Counted from the first letter of the stretch, positions 1 to 12,446 are shown. The stretch is 64,000 bases of DNA from Dipteris shenzhenensis (GCA_047967505.1 CM106541.1); one strand, 5' to 3'. A program made the numbers and translations. The notes: generated by a model from the letters alone, not told the origin.

Positions 1-3000
1 AACATATGATGGTTGGACAATGGCACCAGTGCCATTCTACACAACATCATATGATTATTTGAAGAATGTTACAAGTGTTATTCTCTATTCTCCATGTGAT
101 GAATGAAACTGGTACCATTGTCAACAACACCATATGATTATTTAGATAATGGCACCAGTGACATTCATCACATGGATTTTTGAGGATGGCACCAATGCCA
201 TCCTCCATCCTCCATGTGATGAATGGCACCAATGTCATTCTCTAAGTAACCACATGATGTTTTGGAGAACGGCACCAGTGCCATTATCCTCAAATTCATT
301 TGAGCACTAATGCCAATCTCAATGGGAGTTTGTAGCCATACTCCATGAGAGTATGTGAAGAATCCTGCATGAGAGTTTGTGGATAGTGGAATTGGTGCCA
401 TCCTCCATGATGTTGGTTCCATTCTCCACAACAATTCTATTCTCCACAACACATGATGGTTGGAGAATGGCACCAGTGCTATTCTCTGCTCTCCATGTAT
501 TGAATGGCACTAATGCCATTCTCCACAATATCATATGATTATTTGGAGAATGTCACCAGTGCTATTCTCTGCTCTCCATGTATTGAATGGCACTAATGTC
601 ATTCTCAACCTCATCATATGATTATTTGGTGAATTACACTAGTACCATTTCCCACAACACCATCAGACTTTTTGGAGAATGGCACCACTGACATTCATCA
701 CATGGATTGTGGAGGATGGTACCAATGCCATTCTCCATTCTCCATGTGATGAATGGCACTGATGCCATTGTCAAGTAACCTCATGATGTTTTGGAAAATG
801 GCACCAATGCCAATATCCTCAAATTCATCTGTGAAATAATGCCGATCTAAATGGGAGTTTGTGGAGAATGGCACCCATGCCATACTCCATGAGAGCTCGT
901 GGAGATTGGCAGTGGTGTCATCCTACATGACCTTGTGGATAATGACACTAGTGCCATTCATCCCATGGATTGCCAAGAATGGAACAAGTTCCATTCTCTA
1001 GATATCAAAGTTATCCTACCAGTGGAACACAAAACATGATATCAGGGTTATCACATTAGAGTCTTCACAAATAATATGTATAGGAACCTAACACATGATG
1101 ACTATAGAATGGTACTAATGCCATTGGTGACAACACTTTATGATTATTTGGAAAATGGCACCAGTGACATTCATCACATGGATTGTGGAGGATGGAACCA
1201 ATGCCATTCTCCATTCTCCATGTGATGAATGGAACTCATGCCATTACCCAAATATTCATATAGTGTTGTGAACAATGGCACCAGTGTCATTCTCTAAAAC
1301 TACATTTGATTTTTTGGTGATAATGGTCCACTCATGATGGTAGGATCATGGTTCTAGTGTCATTTTTCAAAAAATCATTTGATGTTGTGTAGAATGCCCA
1401 TTATCATGCTAGTGGAACATAACACATGATGGCTAGAGAATGGCATTGGTGCCATTGTCCAAAAATTCATATGATATTATGGAGAATGGCACCAGTGTCA
1501 TTCATCACATGGATTGTGGAGAATGGCACCAGTGACAATATTCATGCTCCATGTCATGAATGGCACTAACATCAATCTCCATTACATCATATGATTCTTT
1601 GAAGAATTGGCACTAGTTCCATTCTCCACAATTTCATCTGATGACCTTGAGAGAATGCCGGAACAACATATCTCCATGTGAGTTTGTGGAACCAGTGACA
1701 ATTACCGCATGGATTGTGGATGATGGCACCAATGCAATTCTCTATTCTCCATGTGATAAATGGCACTGATGCCATTCTCCAAGTAACCACATGCCAGTTT
1801 TGGAGAATGGTACCAGTGGCATTCTCCTAAAATTCATCTGAGAACTAATGCCAATCTCAATGGGAGTTTGTGAAGAATGGCACTAGTGCTATTCTCTATG
1901 CTCTATGTGTTGAATGGCAATGATGCCATTCTCAACCACATCATATGATTATTTGGTGAATGGCACTGGTACCATTGTCCACAACACCATCTGATTATTC
2001 GGAGAATGGCACCAGTAACATTCATGACATGCATTGTGGAGGATGGAACCGATTCTATTCTCCATTCTCCATGTGATGAATGGCACTGGTGTCATTCCCC
2101 AAATATTCATATAGTGTTGTGGACAATGGCACCAGTACCATTCTCTAAAGCTACATCTGATGGTAGGATAATAGTACTAGTCTCATTTTCCAAATAATCA
2201 TCTGATGTTGTGTAGAATGTTCATGATCCTACTAGTGGAACATAACACATGATGTGAGGTTATCACATTAGAGTCTTCCCAAATAATATGTATAGGAACC
2301 TAATACATGACGACTATAAAATGGTATTGGTGCCATTGTCCACAACACCATCTAATTATTTGGAGAATGGCACCAGTGCCATTCATCACATGGATTGTGG
2401 AGGATGGAACATGACATTCTCCATTCTCCATTTGATTAATGGCAGTGGTGCCATTCCCCAAGTAACCACATGATGTTTTGGATAATGGCATTAGTGCCAT
2501 TCTCCTCAAATTCATCTGACCATAATGCCAATCTCAATCGGAGTTTGTGAATAATGACACTGGTTCCATACTCCACGGGAATATGTGGAGAATCCTGCAT
2601 GAGAGTTTGTAGATAGTGAAATTGGTGCCATCCTCCATGATGTTGTCAAGAATGGCACTAGGCTCATTCAACTATGGATTTAAGAGGATGGCACCAATGT
2701 CATTCTCCAGGTGCCAACGTTGACACATGAGAGTTTTATCATAGGAAATTTGAGAGGAACCTAACACATGATGGTTCGAAAATGGTAGTAGTTCCATTCT
2801 CCACAATAGAGCTATTCTCCACAACACATGATCATTTGAGAATGGCACCGGTGCCATTCTCCAAAACATCATATGACTATTTGGGGAATGTTACCACTAC
2901 TATTCTCTGTTCTCCTTGTGATGATGCCATTCTCAATCACATCATATGATTATTTGGTCAATGGCACTAGTACTATTGCCCACAACACCATCTGATTATT

Positions 3001-4614
3001 TGGAGAATGATATTAGTGACTGTCATCACATGAATTGTGGAGGATGGCACCAATGCCATTCTCCATTCTCCATGTGATGAATGGTACCAGTGTCATGCTC
3101 AAAGTAAACACATGATGTTTTGGAGAATGGCACCAGTGCCATTCTTCTCATATTCATGAGGACTAAATCCAATCTGGATGGGAGTTTGTGGAGAATGGCA
3201 CCGGTGCCATACTCCATTAGAGAAAGTGGAGATTAGCAGTGGTGCCATACTACATGACCTTGTGGAGAATGACGCCAGTGCCATTCATCACATGGATTGT
3301 CAAGAATGGCACAAGTTCCATTCTCCAGATGTCAAACATAACAAATGATGGTTGGAGAATGGCAATGGTGCCATTTTCTAAAAACTCATATGATATTATG
3401 GAGAATGACATGGATTCCATTCTCCATAGCACATGATGGTTGGAGAATGGCACCAGTGCCATTCTTCACAACATCATATGATTATTCCAAGAATGTCACG
3501 AGTGCTATTCTCTATTCTTTATGTGATGAATGGCACTAATGTCATTCTCAACATCATATGATTATTTGGTCAATTGCTCTAGTACCATTGCCCACAATAC
3601 CATCTGATTTTTTGAAGAATGGCACCAGTGACATTCATCACATGGACCGTGGAGGATGGCACCAATGCCATTCTCCATTCTCCATATGATGAATGGCACT
3701 GATGCCATTCTCCTCAAATCCATCTAAGAACTTATGCCAATCTCAATGGGAGTTTGTGGAGAATGGCACCGGTGCCATACACTATGAGAGCTTGTGGAGA
3801 TTGCCAGTGGTTCCATCCTACATGACTTTGTGGAGAATGACACTAGTGCTAGTTCCATTCTCCAGATGTCAAATTTATTCTACCAGTGGAACACAAAACA
3901 TGATGTTAGGGTTATCACATTAGAGTCCTCCCAACTACTATGTATAAGAACCTAACACATGATGACTATAGAATTGGTACTAGTGCCATTGTCCATAACT
4001 CTTTGTGATTATTTGGAGAATGGAACTTGTACCATTCATCACATGGATTGTGGAGGATGGAACCAATGCCATTCTCCATTCTCCATGTGATCAATGGTAC
4101 TAGTGCCATGTCCCAAATATTCATATAGTGTTGTGGGGACAATGGCACCAGTGCCATTCTCTAAAACTAAATTTGATCTTTTGGTGATAATGGTTCTAAC
4201 TCATGATGGTAGGATAATGTTACTCGTGTCATTATAATCATCTGATATTGTGTAGAATGTCCATTATCATGCCAGTGGAACATAACAAATGATGATTGGA
4301 GAATGGCATTGGTGCCATTGTCCAAAAAATCCAAGTGATGAATGACATTGGATTGAGAAGAATGGCACACATGGATTGAGGAGAATGCCGCATATGGATT
4401 GAGGAGAATGAAACCAATGCCATTCTCCATTCTCCATGTGATGAATGTCATTGGATTGAGGAGAATGACACGAGTGCCATTCTCCATTCTCCATGTGATG
4501 AATGGCATTGGATTGAGCAGAATGACACAAGTGGATTGAGGAGAATGGCACCATTGCCAATCTCCATTCTCCATTTGATGAATGGCATTGGTGCCATTCT
4601 CCAAATATTTAAAT

Positions 4615-4618
<4 letters not shown>
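1..4618. repeat. Satellite 1: degenerate array of GGCAC/GTGCC dyads
   Basis: The whole stretch consists of diverged copies of a short unit whose core is an inverted repeat: GAATGGCAC, a 2-nt centre (CA, TG or TA), then GTGCCATTC. Cores are spaced by roughly 40-90 bp of degenerate spacer containing phrases such as CTCCATGTGATGAATGG and CATATGATTATTTGG. A longer-range order is visible: a block beginning ATGTATAGGAACCTAA recurs near 1080, 2290 and 3943, so some multi-kilobase units were duplicated. The many short reading frames here are repetitive (for example repeated WRMENG and ILLNP) and are not genes. Confidence 0.9.

Positions 4619-4683
<65 letters not shown>
4619..4683. repeat. (CT)n microsatellite
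   Basis: A nearly pure CT run of about 64 bp inside satellite 1. It directly precedes an interspersed module starting AATTGGTCAAAACC; the same CT-then-module pairing recurs near 11014 and 11629, so the microsatellite is part of a repeated composite unit. Confidence 0.95.
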
Positions 4684-4685
<2 letters not shown>

Positions 4686-4775
4686 GGTCAAAACCTTATC
4701 CATATGATGATAACCAATGAAGTGTTTTATGGCGAAATCTTTTTCTTATGGTGGAAATCAATTGCATGAATGGCA
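4684..4775. repeat. Interspersed module AATTGGTCAAAACC, copy 1
   Basis: This block starts AATTGGTCAAAACCTTATCC and runs through TTTTATGG and GGTGGAAATCAATTGCATGA. Longer copies follow CT tracts at about 11059-11260 and 11658-11880, where it extends into GGCTCTAAGGTCTAAAAAGG. The three copies sit at different distances within satellite 1 and mark a higher-order repeat boundary. No coding content is seen. Confidence 0.75.
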
Positions 4776-5116
4776 TTGGTGCCATTCTTCAAATATTCAT
4801 ATGATGTTGTAGAGAATGATGCTAGTTCCATTCTCCAAACTTCAACTCATATATAATTCAAATGATTCCCTATATGTCAATGTTGTCACAGATGATGGTT
4901 AGAGAATGGCACTGGTGCCATTTTCCACAGCACCATATGATTATATTGCAACTGGCACCTATGCCATTAATCACAAGGATTGAGGAGAATAGCACCAGTG
5001 CTATTCTCCATTATCCATTTGATGAATGGCATTGGATTGAGGAGAATAGCACACATGGATTTAGGAAAATGACACCAGTGCCATTCTCCCTTCTCCATGT
5101 GATGAATGGCATTGGA
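4776..5116. repeat. Satellite 1, continued to the copia junction
   Basis: This continues the GGCAC/GTGCC dyad satellite. It ends at GGCATTGGATTGA near 5116, where the sequence changes abruptly to non-satellite DNA that leads into the copia polyprotein. The equivalent satellite sequence resumes at 9978, so this is the left edge of the inserted or rearranged element. Confidence 0.8.
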
Positions 5117-5678
5117 TTGAAGCATCTCAGGTTCTATTTTCAGTAGCGCTCATTACCGTGGGACTATGATTTCTTGAGCATACCTTATGCAGATCACTCT
5201 GGTTGCAGTTTGAGCAGTGTGCGCTCATTCGTGGCATGCATTGGGTTGCAATGGATGATTTATAGGCCATTTGGATGCATTGCGGTCCTTGTTGGATGCG
5301 CTGATAGGCCCAAATTGCCTTGTGGGATGCTATTTTTTATGGACGCTTTGCACATGGATGCTATTTTATGCTGAGGGACAGCTTTGAAACATTGCAGGTG
5401 ATGCACTGATAGTGCTATGCTCTCTTGGATGAGACATTATTGATGCATATGCCAGTGGATAGTGTTTATGCTTGAGTCATTTGGCACTTATTGGCATTTT
5501 CTTTTGGGCCAGATTTGCTCATATGGATGCATAGTATATGCACATGAGTCAGATGCTTTGAGTTTTGAGTTTTGGTGATATTTCACTCTATTGTGGCATA
5601 CACATTTGGGTGCACCTGGTATTTGGTGTGATTCTCTCTTGCATGCACTAGCATTTGGGATTTTGCTTTATTTGCATC

Positions 5679-8600
5679 ATGGCATCCTCTTCCATGCCTG
5701 AAAAGGAGTTTTTCAGCATTAAAAAGTTTGATGGGACAAACTTTTCTTTGTGGAAAGAACAAATAAGGGATGTGCTTATTCAAAAGAAGCAGATTAAACC
5801 CTTGGCAGGTATTGAAGCTAAGCTTGCGGATATGTCTGAGGATGATTGGAATGAGTTGGATGCATTAGCAAAGTCTACTATTAGACTTCATCTTGCAGAG
5901 TCAGTTTATTTCACAGTAGTAAATGAGCAGACTACAGAAGATTTGTGGAAGAAACTGTGTGCCACTTATGAGAAGGAAACTGCCTCTAATAAAGTTTACC
6001 TCATGAAGAGGTTGTCTGAGCTGCAGATGAAGGAAGGGGTCTCCATTGCTTCTCATTTGAATGAATTCAATATTATTTTCAGCCAGCTTCAGGCTCAGAA
6101 AATGAATTTTGATGCAGAGACTAAGGCAATATTTCTCTTATGTTCATTGCCATCCTCATGGGATACCTTCCGTACAGCTGTCAGTAACTCTGCACCTGGT
6201 GGAGTACTGAAATTTGATGATGTTGTGGGTAGCTTGTTGGCCGAGGAGATTAGACGGAAGTCTATGGATGGCAACAAGCAGGATGCAGCCTTAAATGTGC
6301 AAAGGGGCAGATCACATTTCAGGGGGAAGTCCCAAGAAAGAGGGAAGTCTCGTAGCAAATCTAGGGCACGGAACATTGAGTGTTACCATTGTGGCAAGAA
6401 GGGCCATATGAAAAAGGATTGCTACAAGCTGAAAAGAGAGCAAAAGGATAAGAAAAAGAATGCAAATTGGGGTGCAAATCAAAAGGAAGAGAGTCCAAGG
6501 GAGGACAAAGGAAAAGTGAAGATCGAGGAGATCAATGCAGTCACACGTGATAGTGACAATGATGTTCTCTTCATGTCTAGTTTATCTGCAGAGTTGCTTA
6601 CCACTTCAGATGATGCATATTCCCAGGATTGGATTTTGGATTCTGGTGCTTCATTCCATGTTACTCCCCATAGGGAATGGTTCTCCACTTATGATAGTGG
6701 AAAGACAGGTTGTGTGCATCTTGGAAATGACTATGCATGTGACATAGTGGGAGCAGGTGACATAAAGTTTTCTTTTGCAAATGGGTCTGCATTTGTTTTG
6801 AAACATGTGAGACATGTGCCTAAGTTGACCAAGAGTCTTATTTCAGTGGGTCAGCTAGATGATGCTGGTTTTCACACCACTTTTGGCTTTCAGAGTTGGA
6901 AAATTCAAAAGGGCTCTATGCTTTTGGCCAGGGGTGCCAAGTGTGGGACTTTGTATCCCTTACATGTATCAGGGGTATTTGATCATGTTGTTGCAATAAC
7001 CGAGCAGCCAAGCACTTCTTTGTGGCATTGCAGGTTGGGGCACATGAGCCAGAATGGAATGAAACTCTTATGCCGTTTGGGTTATGTACCGCATTTGAGT
7101 TTCTCTGATTTTGAATTTTGTGAGCACTGTCTCTATGGGAAGCAGACTAAATCAGCCCATAAAAGAAGGGGAAAGAAAGAGTTTGATATGCTTGATTTGG
7201 TGCATTCAGACGTATGTGGTCCCATGCCTACACGGTCATTAGGCGGGGCTGAATACTATGTGACATTCATTGATGATGCAACTAGGAAAGTGTGGGCTTA
7301 TGCTATAGCTCGGAAGAGTGATGTGTTCCAGGTATTTCAGAAATGGCTGGCCTTGGTTGAGAATCAGTCAGGTAGAATGCTTAAATGCCTACGGACTGAT
7401 AATGGTGGAGAGTATCTCTCTCATGACTTTCAGCATTTCTGTGATACACGTGGGATTAAGAGGGAGCTCACATCCCCTCGTACTCCAGAGCAAAATCCAG
7501 TTGCAGAAAAGATGAACCGTACCATTCAAGAAAGGTTGCAATGCATGCTTTCCAATGCAAGTCTTTCCAGTGGTTTTTGGGCTGAGGCAATGAAGACTGC
7601 AGTGCATGTGATCAATAGATCACCTAGTAAGAGTTTGGATGGTGGTATTCCTGAAGAGGCATGGAGTGGCAAGAAGCCCTCTTACTCTCATTTGCGTATA
7701 TTTGGGTGTGAGGCATATGCACATGTGCCAAAAGAGCTTCGAAAGAAGCTAGATCCTAAGTCTAGGAAATGCATCTTTCTGGGTTATGGTGAAAGTGGAG
7801 AGATGGGCTATCGTCTCTGGGATCCAGAAGCAAAAAAGATCATACGCAGCCATGATGTGGTCTTCAATGAGAAGAAGATGCATAAGGCACCCATGAGGGA
7901 TGTGGAAATGAGGAGAATCACTTTCCAGGATGTGAATCCACCTGCATATGTTGATAGGCAGCAAGCTGTCCATGCACCAAATGTGCAAGAAATGGTACAA
8001 CCAAGTACTCCCACAGGTATACAATCAAGGGTAGATGATGGATCATCTATTGGTGGAAATGATGAGCCAAATGTGGCTGATATGCAGGTGGGAGAGCAAG
8101 CTGAAATGCCCTTGAGAAGATCATCTAGAGTGTCTAGACCGCCTGATAGGTTTGTTCCAGGGGTAGACTATGTGATGCTTACTGATTGCAGGGAGCCTTC
8201 TTGCTATAGAGAGGCTATGATGCGTGAGGATCAACGCAAGTGGGAGTATGCTATGCAATCAGAGATGAGTTCACTTATGAAGAATAAGACTTGGGACTTG
8301 GTTTCTTTGCCACATGGAAAGAAAGCATTGCCATGTAAATGGGTCTACAAAATGAAGGTCACAGGTGATGATGTGCCTAGGTACAAGGCCCGTTTGGTTG
8401 CTAAAGGGTTCAAGCAAGAGAAGGGTGTGGACTTTGATGAGATATTCTCTCCGGTTGTGAAGATGACCACACTTAGATGCATGCTTGGACTAGTGGCATT
8501 AGAGGATATGGAGCTTATGCAAATGGATGTCAAGACAGCTTTCTTGCATGGGGACTTGCATGAGGAAATTTACATGGTGCAGCCGGAAGGCTTTGAAGAA

Positions 8601-9743
8601 AAGGGCAAAGAGCATTTAGTTTGCAAGCTGAAGAAGAGTCTATATGGTCTTAAGCAAGCACCTAGAGAATGGTATCAGAAGTTTGATGCTTTCATTCGGT
8701 CCCAGGGTTTTAGAAGGAGTGAAATTGATCACTGCCTCTACACTAAAAGGGCTAAGGATAATAGCCTGATAATCTTGGCACTATATGTGGATGATATGCT
8801 ATTGGCTAGCAAGAATACTTATGAGCTAGATGCATTAAAGGCCAAGTTGCATGAGGCCTTTGATATGAAGGATTTGGGATTTGCAGGTCATATTCTTGGT
8901 ATGCGCATCACGCGTGATCGGAGTAGGAAACTCCTTTGGCTTTCACAAAAAGAGTATGTTACAAAAGTATTGCAGCGTTTCAATATGGAGGGGGGGAAGG
9001 CAGTGAGTACTCCATTGCCTCCATATGTGAAACTGAGTCATGCAGATAGTCCCAAATCAGATGAGGAGAGGGCCATGATGGCCAAGGTTCCTTATGCATC
9101 AGCGGTTGGGAGTCTTATGTATGCTATGATAGCTACTAGACTAGACATTGCATTTGCAGTGGGAGTTGTTAGCCGATATATGGCTAATCCAGGAAAGAGG
9201 CATTGGGAGGCAGTTAAGTGCATCATGAGGTACATGAAGGGTACCAAGGAGATGTGCATTTGCTTTGGTAAAGGAGACATGCGTGTACTTGGGTACACAG
9301 ATTCAGACTATGCAGGGCATGTGGATAGTAGGAGATCCACTTCTGGTTATGTGTTCACCTTTGAAGGTGGTGCAGTGTCGTGGATGTCTCGCGCACAGAA
9401 GTGCGTTGCTTTATCTACCACAGAGGCTGAGTATGTTGCAGCCACAGAGGGTTGCAAGGAGGCTATATGGCTTGATCGGCTAGTGGGAGATTTGGGGATT
9501 CATACAGGTGTACTGACATTGCATAGTGATTCCATGAGTGCTATTCAGCTAGCACGGAATCCGGTCTTTCATGCAAAGACCAAACACATTGAGGTCAGGT
9601 ACCATTTCATCAGGGAGGTACTTGAGGACAAGCGCATAGAGCTTGTCAAGGTTCATACAGATGATAACCCTGCAGATATGCTGACGAAGAGTCTACCTAG
9701 TCAGCGGTTTGAGTATTGTCGTGTATTGATGGGCATTGGATAG
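5679..9743 (+). CDS. Copia-type Gag-Pol polyprotein
   Basis: A single open frame of about 1354 residues from ATG 5679 (MASSSMPEKE). The frame is open slightly further upstream, but this is the first ATG in it. Domains in order: a UBN2/gag-like N-terminus; a CCHC knuckle CYHCGKKGHMKKDC near residue 234; an aspartic protease with DSGA near 320; a pre-integrase LWHCRLGHMS; an integrase with HSDVCGP near 508, TDNGGEY near 572 and QNPVAEKMNRT near 605; an RT with QMDVKTAFLHG near 948 and YVDDML near 1036; and RNase H with SDYAGH near 1208 and STTEAEYVAA near 1245. Catalytic residues look intact. Where most relatives read QNGVAER, this copy has QNPVAEK. The intact frame suggests recent activity, but without a 5' LTR it has no obvious promoter of its own. 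Confidence 0.95.
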   Translation: MASSSMPEKEFFSIKKFDGTNFSLWKEQIRDVLIQKKQIKPLAGIEAKLADMSEDDWNELDALAKSTIRLHLAESVYFTVVNEQTTEDLWKKLCATYEKETASNKVYLMKRLSELQMKEGVSIASHLNEFNIIFSQLQAQKMNFDAETKAIFLLCSLPSSWDTFRTAVSNSAPGGVLKFDDVVGSLLAEEIRRKSMDGNKQDAALNVQRGRSHFRGKSQERGKSRSKSRARNIECYHCGKKGHMKKDCYKLKREQKDKKKNANWGANQKEESPREDKGKVKIEEINAVTRDSDNDVLFMSSLSAELLTTSDDAYSQDWILDSGASFHVTPHREWFSTYDSGKTGCVHLGNDYACDIVGAGDIKFSFANGSAFVLKHVRHVPKLTKSLISVGQLDDAGFHTTFGFQSWKIQKGSMLLARGAKCGTLYPLHVSGVFDHVVAITEQPSTSLWHCRLGHMSQNGMKLLCRLGYVPHLSFSDFEFCEHCLYGKQTKSAHKRRGKKEFDMLDLVHSDVCGPMPTRSLGGAEYYVTFIDDATRKVWAYAIARKSDVFQVFQKWLALVENQSGRMLKCLRTDNGGEYLSHDFQHFCDTRGIKRELTSPRTPEQNPVAEKMNRTIQERLQCMLSNASLSSGFWAEAMKTAVHVINRSPSKSLDGGIPEEAWSGKKPSYSHLRIFGCEAYAHVPKELRKKLDPKSRKCIFLGYGESGEMGYRLWDPEAKKIIRSHDVVFNEKKMHKAPMRDVEMRRITFQDVNPPAYVDRQQAVHAPNVQEMVQPSTPTGIQSRVDDGSSIGGNDEPNVADMQVGEQAEMPLRRSSRVSRPPDRFVPGVDYVMLTDCREPSCYREAMMREDQRKWEYAMQSEMSSLMKNKTWDLVSLPHGKKALPCKWVYKMKVTGDDVPRYKARLVAKGFKQEKGVDFDEIFSPVVKMTTLRCMLGLVALEDMELMQMDVKTAFLHGDLHEEIYMVQPEGFEEKGKEHLVCKLKKSLYGLKQAPREWYQKFDAFIRSQGFRRSEIDHCLYTKRAKDNSLIILALYVDDMLLASKNTYELDALKAKLHEAFDMKDLGFAGHILGMRITRDRSRKLLWLSQKEYVTKVLQRFNMEGGKAVSTPLPPYVKLSHADSPKSDEERAMMAKVPYASAVGSLMYAMIATRLDIAFAVGVVSRYMANPGKRHWEAVKCIMRYMKGTKEMCICFGKGDMRVLGYTDSDYAGHVDSRRSTSGYVFTFEGGAVSWMSRAQKCVALSTTEAEYVAATEGCKEAIWLDRLVGDLGIHTGVLTLHSDSMSAIQLARNPVFHAKTKHIEVRYHFIREVLEDKRIELVKVHTDDNPADMLTKSLPSQRFEYCRVLMGIG

Positions 9744-9785
9744 TATGCTCACTGGTTGTTCTCCCTTAAAGGCACATTGTCCTTT

Positions 9786-9796
9786 AAGTGGGAGGT
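9786..9796 (+). other. Polypurine tract of the copia element
   Basis: AAGTGGGAGGT lies immediately before the TG that opens the 3' LTR, about 40 bp after the polyprotein stop. This is the usual place and composition for the plus-strand primer of copia elements. Confidence 0.7.
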
Positions 9797-9977
9797 TGTG
9801 GGGGTTAAAGGTCACTGTGCCTTAACCCCAGTTATGTACAATACTCAAACACATATATAAATGAATGAAAAAGAAGATTAGGGTGGTTCTGCACCCACCA
9901 AAACTTGTGTGGCTCTCTGTCTCTCTCTCTCGCTCTCTCTCCCTCTTCCGTTCTTGCTTCCGTTGAGAGCACTCTCA
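9797..9977 (+). repeat. Copia 3' LTR
   Basis: About 181 bp beginning TGTGGGGGTTAAAGG and ending GAGCACTCTCA, with TG...CA ends. Inside are a TATA-like CATATATAAATG near 9852 and a pyrimidine-rich CT tract near 9915-9950. Satellite 1 resumes directly after it (CCTATGCCATTAATCAC). The boundaries come from the polypurine tract, the TG/CA rule and the return of satellite sequence; there is no second LTR to compare with. Confidence 0.75.
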
Positions 9978-11011
9978 CCTATGCCATTAATCACAAGGAT
10001 TGAGGAGAATGTCACAAGTCCCATTCACCATTCTCCAGTCTCCATGTGATGAATGGTATTGCATTGAGGAGAATGGCACACATGGTTTGAGGAGAATGAC
10101 ACACATGGATTGAGGAGAATGACACCAGTGCCATTCTCGATTCTGCATGTGATGATTGGCATTGGATTGAGGAGAATGACACCAGTGCCATTCTCCATTC
10201 TCCAAGAGATGAATGCCATTAGATTAAGGAAAATGACACACATGGATTGAGGAGAATGGCACCAACGCCATTCTCCATTCTCTATGTATGAATGGCACTA
10301 GTGCCATTCTTCAAATATGCATATGATGTTGTGGAGAATGCACCAGTGCCATTCTCCAAACTTCAACTCATATAGAATTCAAATTATTTCATGTATGTCA
10401 AACGTGGATTATTCTTCAAATATGCATATGATGTTGTGGAGAATGACACACATGGATTGAGGAGAATGACACCAGTGCCATTCTCGATTCTGCATGTGAT
10501 GATTGGCATTGGATTGAGGAGAATGACACCAGTGCCATTCTCCATTCTCCATGATATGAATGCCATTGGATTAAGGAAAATGACACACATGGATTGAGGA
10601 GAATGGCACCAGTGCCATTCTCCATTCTCTATGTATGAATGGCACTAGTGCCATTCTTCAAATATGCATATGATGTTGTGGAGAATGGCACCAGTGCCAT
10701 TCTCCAAACTTCAACTCATATAGGATTAAAATTATTTCATGTATGTCAAATTATCACAGATGATGGTTAGAGAGTGGCACTGGTGCCATATGATTATATT
10801 CACAGTGGCACCTATGCCATTAATCGCAAGGATTGAGGAGAATGTCACAAGTCCCATTCACCATTCTCCAGTCTCCATGTGATGAATGGTATTGCATTGA
10901 GGAGAATGGCACACATGGTTTGAGGAGAATGACACACATGGATTGAGGAGAATGACACCAGTGCCATTCTCAATTCTACATGTGATGATTGGCTCAAAAT
11001 ATTCATATCAT

Positions 11012-11063
<52 letters not shown>

Positions 11064-11626
11064 GGTCAAAACCTTATCCATATAGTGATAACCTATGAAG
11101 AGTTTTATGGCCAAATCTTTTGGTTATGGTGGAAATCAATTGCATGAGGCTAGAGGATTAAGCCATGGTGGCAATTGGTCCAAATATTATGGCTCTAAGG
11201 TCTAAAAAGGTTTTAAAATCTTAGGACATAATGTCTAAACATCAGGCTAGATGGTCAAAACTTTAGCCATATATTGATTAATCTCATGGATTACACACAA
11301 TGGTTCAGGTCCCATTCCCTAGATGTCAATGTTATCGCAGATGATGGTTAGAGAATGGCACCAGTGCCATTGTCCACCACACCATATGAGTAAAATATTG
11401 ATATTGGCACCTATGCCATCAATCACAAGGATTGAGGAGTGTGGCACCAGTGCCATTGTCCATTCTCTATGTATGAATGGCACTAGCGCCATTCTTCAAA
11501 TATTCATATGATGTGGAGAATGGCACAAGTGCCATTCTCCAAAGTTCAACTCATATAGAATTCAAATTATTCCATGCATGTCAAATTGTCACAAATGATG
11601 GTTAGAGAATGGCACTGGTACCATTG

Positions 11627-11662
<36 letters not shown>

Positions 11663-11982
11663 GGTCAAAACCTTATCCATATGGTGATAACCTATGAAGA
11701 GTTTTATGGCCAAATCTTTTACATATGGTGGAAATCATTTGCATGAGGTCAAAGGATTGAGCCATGGTGGCAAATGGTCGAAACTATAATGGCATATGGT
11801 CGAATTGTTATGGCTCTAAGGTCTAAAAAGGTCTAAAAATCTTAGGTCATAAGGTCTAAAAATTAAGCTAGATGGTCAATTGAGGAGAAATTCTCCATGT
11901 GATGAATGGCATTGGTGCCATTCTTCAAATATTCATATGATGTTGTGGAGAATGGCACCAGTGCCATTCTCCAAACTTCAAC
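9978..11982. repeat. Satellite 1, right block with recent segmental duplications
   Basis: The same dyad satellite as 1-5116. Three segments are near-identical and therefore recently duplicated. About 10085-10385 recurs at about 10437-10735, and about 9978-10145 recurs at about 10805-10975. CT tracts at 11014-11059 and 11632-11658 each lead into the AATTGGTCAAAACC module (11059-11260 and 11658-11880). No gene is seen. Confidence 0.88.
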
Positions 11983-12151
11983 TTGCCTTGTGAAAAAAAT
12001 TCAAAATTAGGCGGGAAATTTGAATTTAGAATTCAAAAATTTCTCAAATTTAAAAATTTAAGTTCAAAAAATTATAATGTTAAAATGGAACATTTCAATT
12101 TTGAATTTGAATTTGAATTTGCATTTGCAATACAATTTCAATTTGAAGTTG

Positions 12152-12152
<1 letters not shown>
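11983..12152. repeat. AT-rich AATTCAAA block A
   Basis: The block consists of short variants of AATTCAAA and TTTGAATT with almost no other sequence. Similar blocks occur at 24148-24310, 25981-26115 and 40320-40470, each time at the border between a repeat array and a purine-rich tract. Confidence 0.75.
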
Positions 12153-12246
<94 letters not shown>

Positions 12247-12258
12247 ACTCTCTCTAGG
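12153..12258. repeat. Long (CT)n microsatellite with inverted (GA)n partner
   Basis: About 80 bp of pure CT followed by an interrupted CT segment, then CTCTCTCAC...GTGAGAGAG around 12240-12270 and further GA repeats to about 12310. The CT and GA stretches are mutually complementary, so the region could form a hairpin. Confidence 0.9.
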
Positions 12259-12446
12259 TGAGAGAGAGCATGAGCGGCATGAGAGTTGCACGAGAGAGAG
12301 AGAGAGAGTAGTTGCAGCAAAGAGTAGCTTTAGGAGAGAAGGGAGCGTAGGAGGGAGAGAAGAGCATCGTAGGAGAGGAGAGCATAGGAGGAGGAATTTG
12401 ATGAAACCAAGTCATAGGATGAGAGTCAAGAAAGCAAAATCCCAAG

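Larger units (their letters stand above)
5117..9977 (+). mobile_element. Ty1-copia retrotransposon with 3' LTR but no recognisable 5' LTR
   Basis: The element interrupts satellite 1. It has a leader (5117-5678), one uninterrupted gag-pol frame (5679-9743), a polypurine tract and a 3' LTR (9797-9977). The domain order protease, integrase, reverse transcriptase, RNase H identifies the copia order. I looked for a 5' copy of the LTR start (TGTGGGGGTTAAAGG) before 5679 and found none. No tRNA-iMet-type primer site (TGGTATCAGA) is visible in the leader, and no target-site duplication can be assigned. The left end has therefore been lost or replaced, although the coding frame is intact. Confidence 0.9.

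Noticed and set aside
1-5116. Many 60-145 codon frames such as those repeating WRMENG and ILLNP
   Set aside because: All are translations of satellite 1 monomers, present in several frames and on both strands.
12138-12320. Ser-Leu and Arg-Glu repeat frames over the CT/GA tract
   Set aside because: Translation of a dinucleotide microsatellite; no start context or conserved flank.
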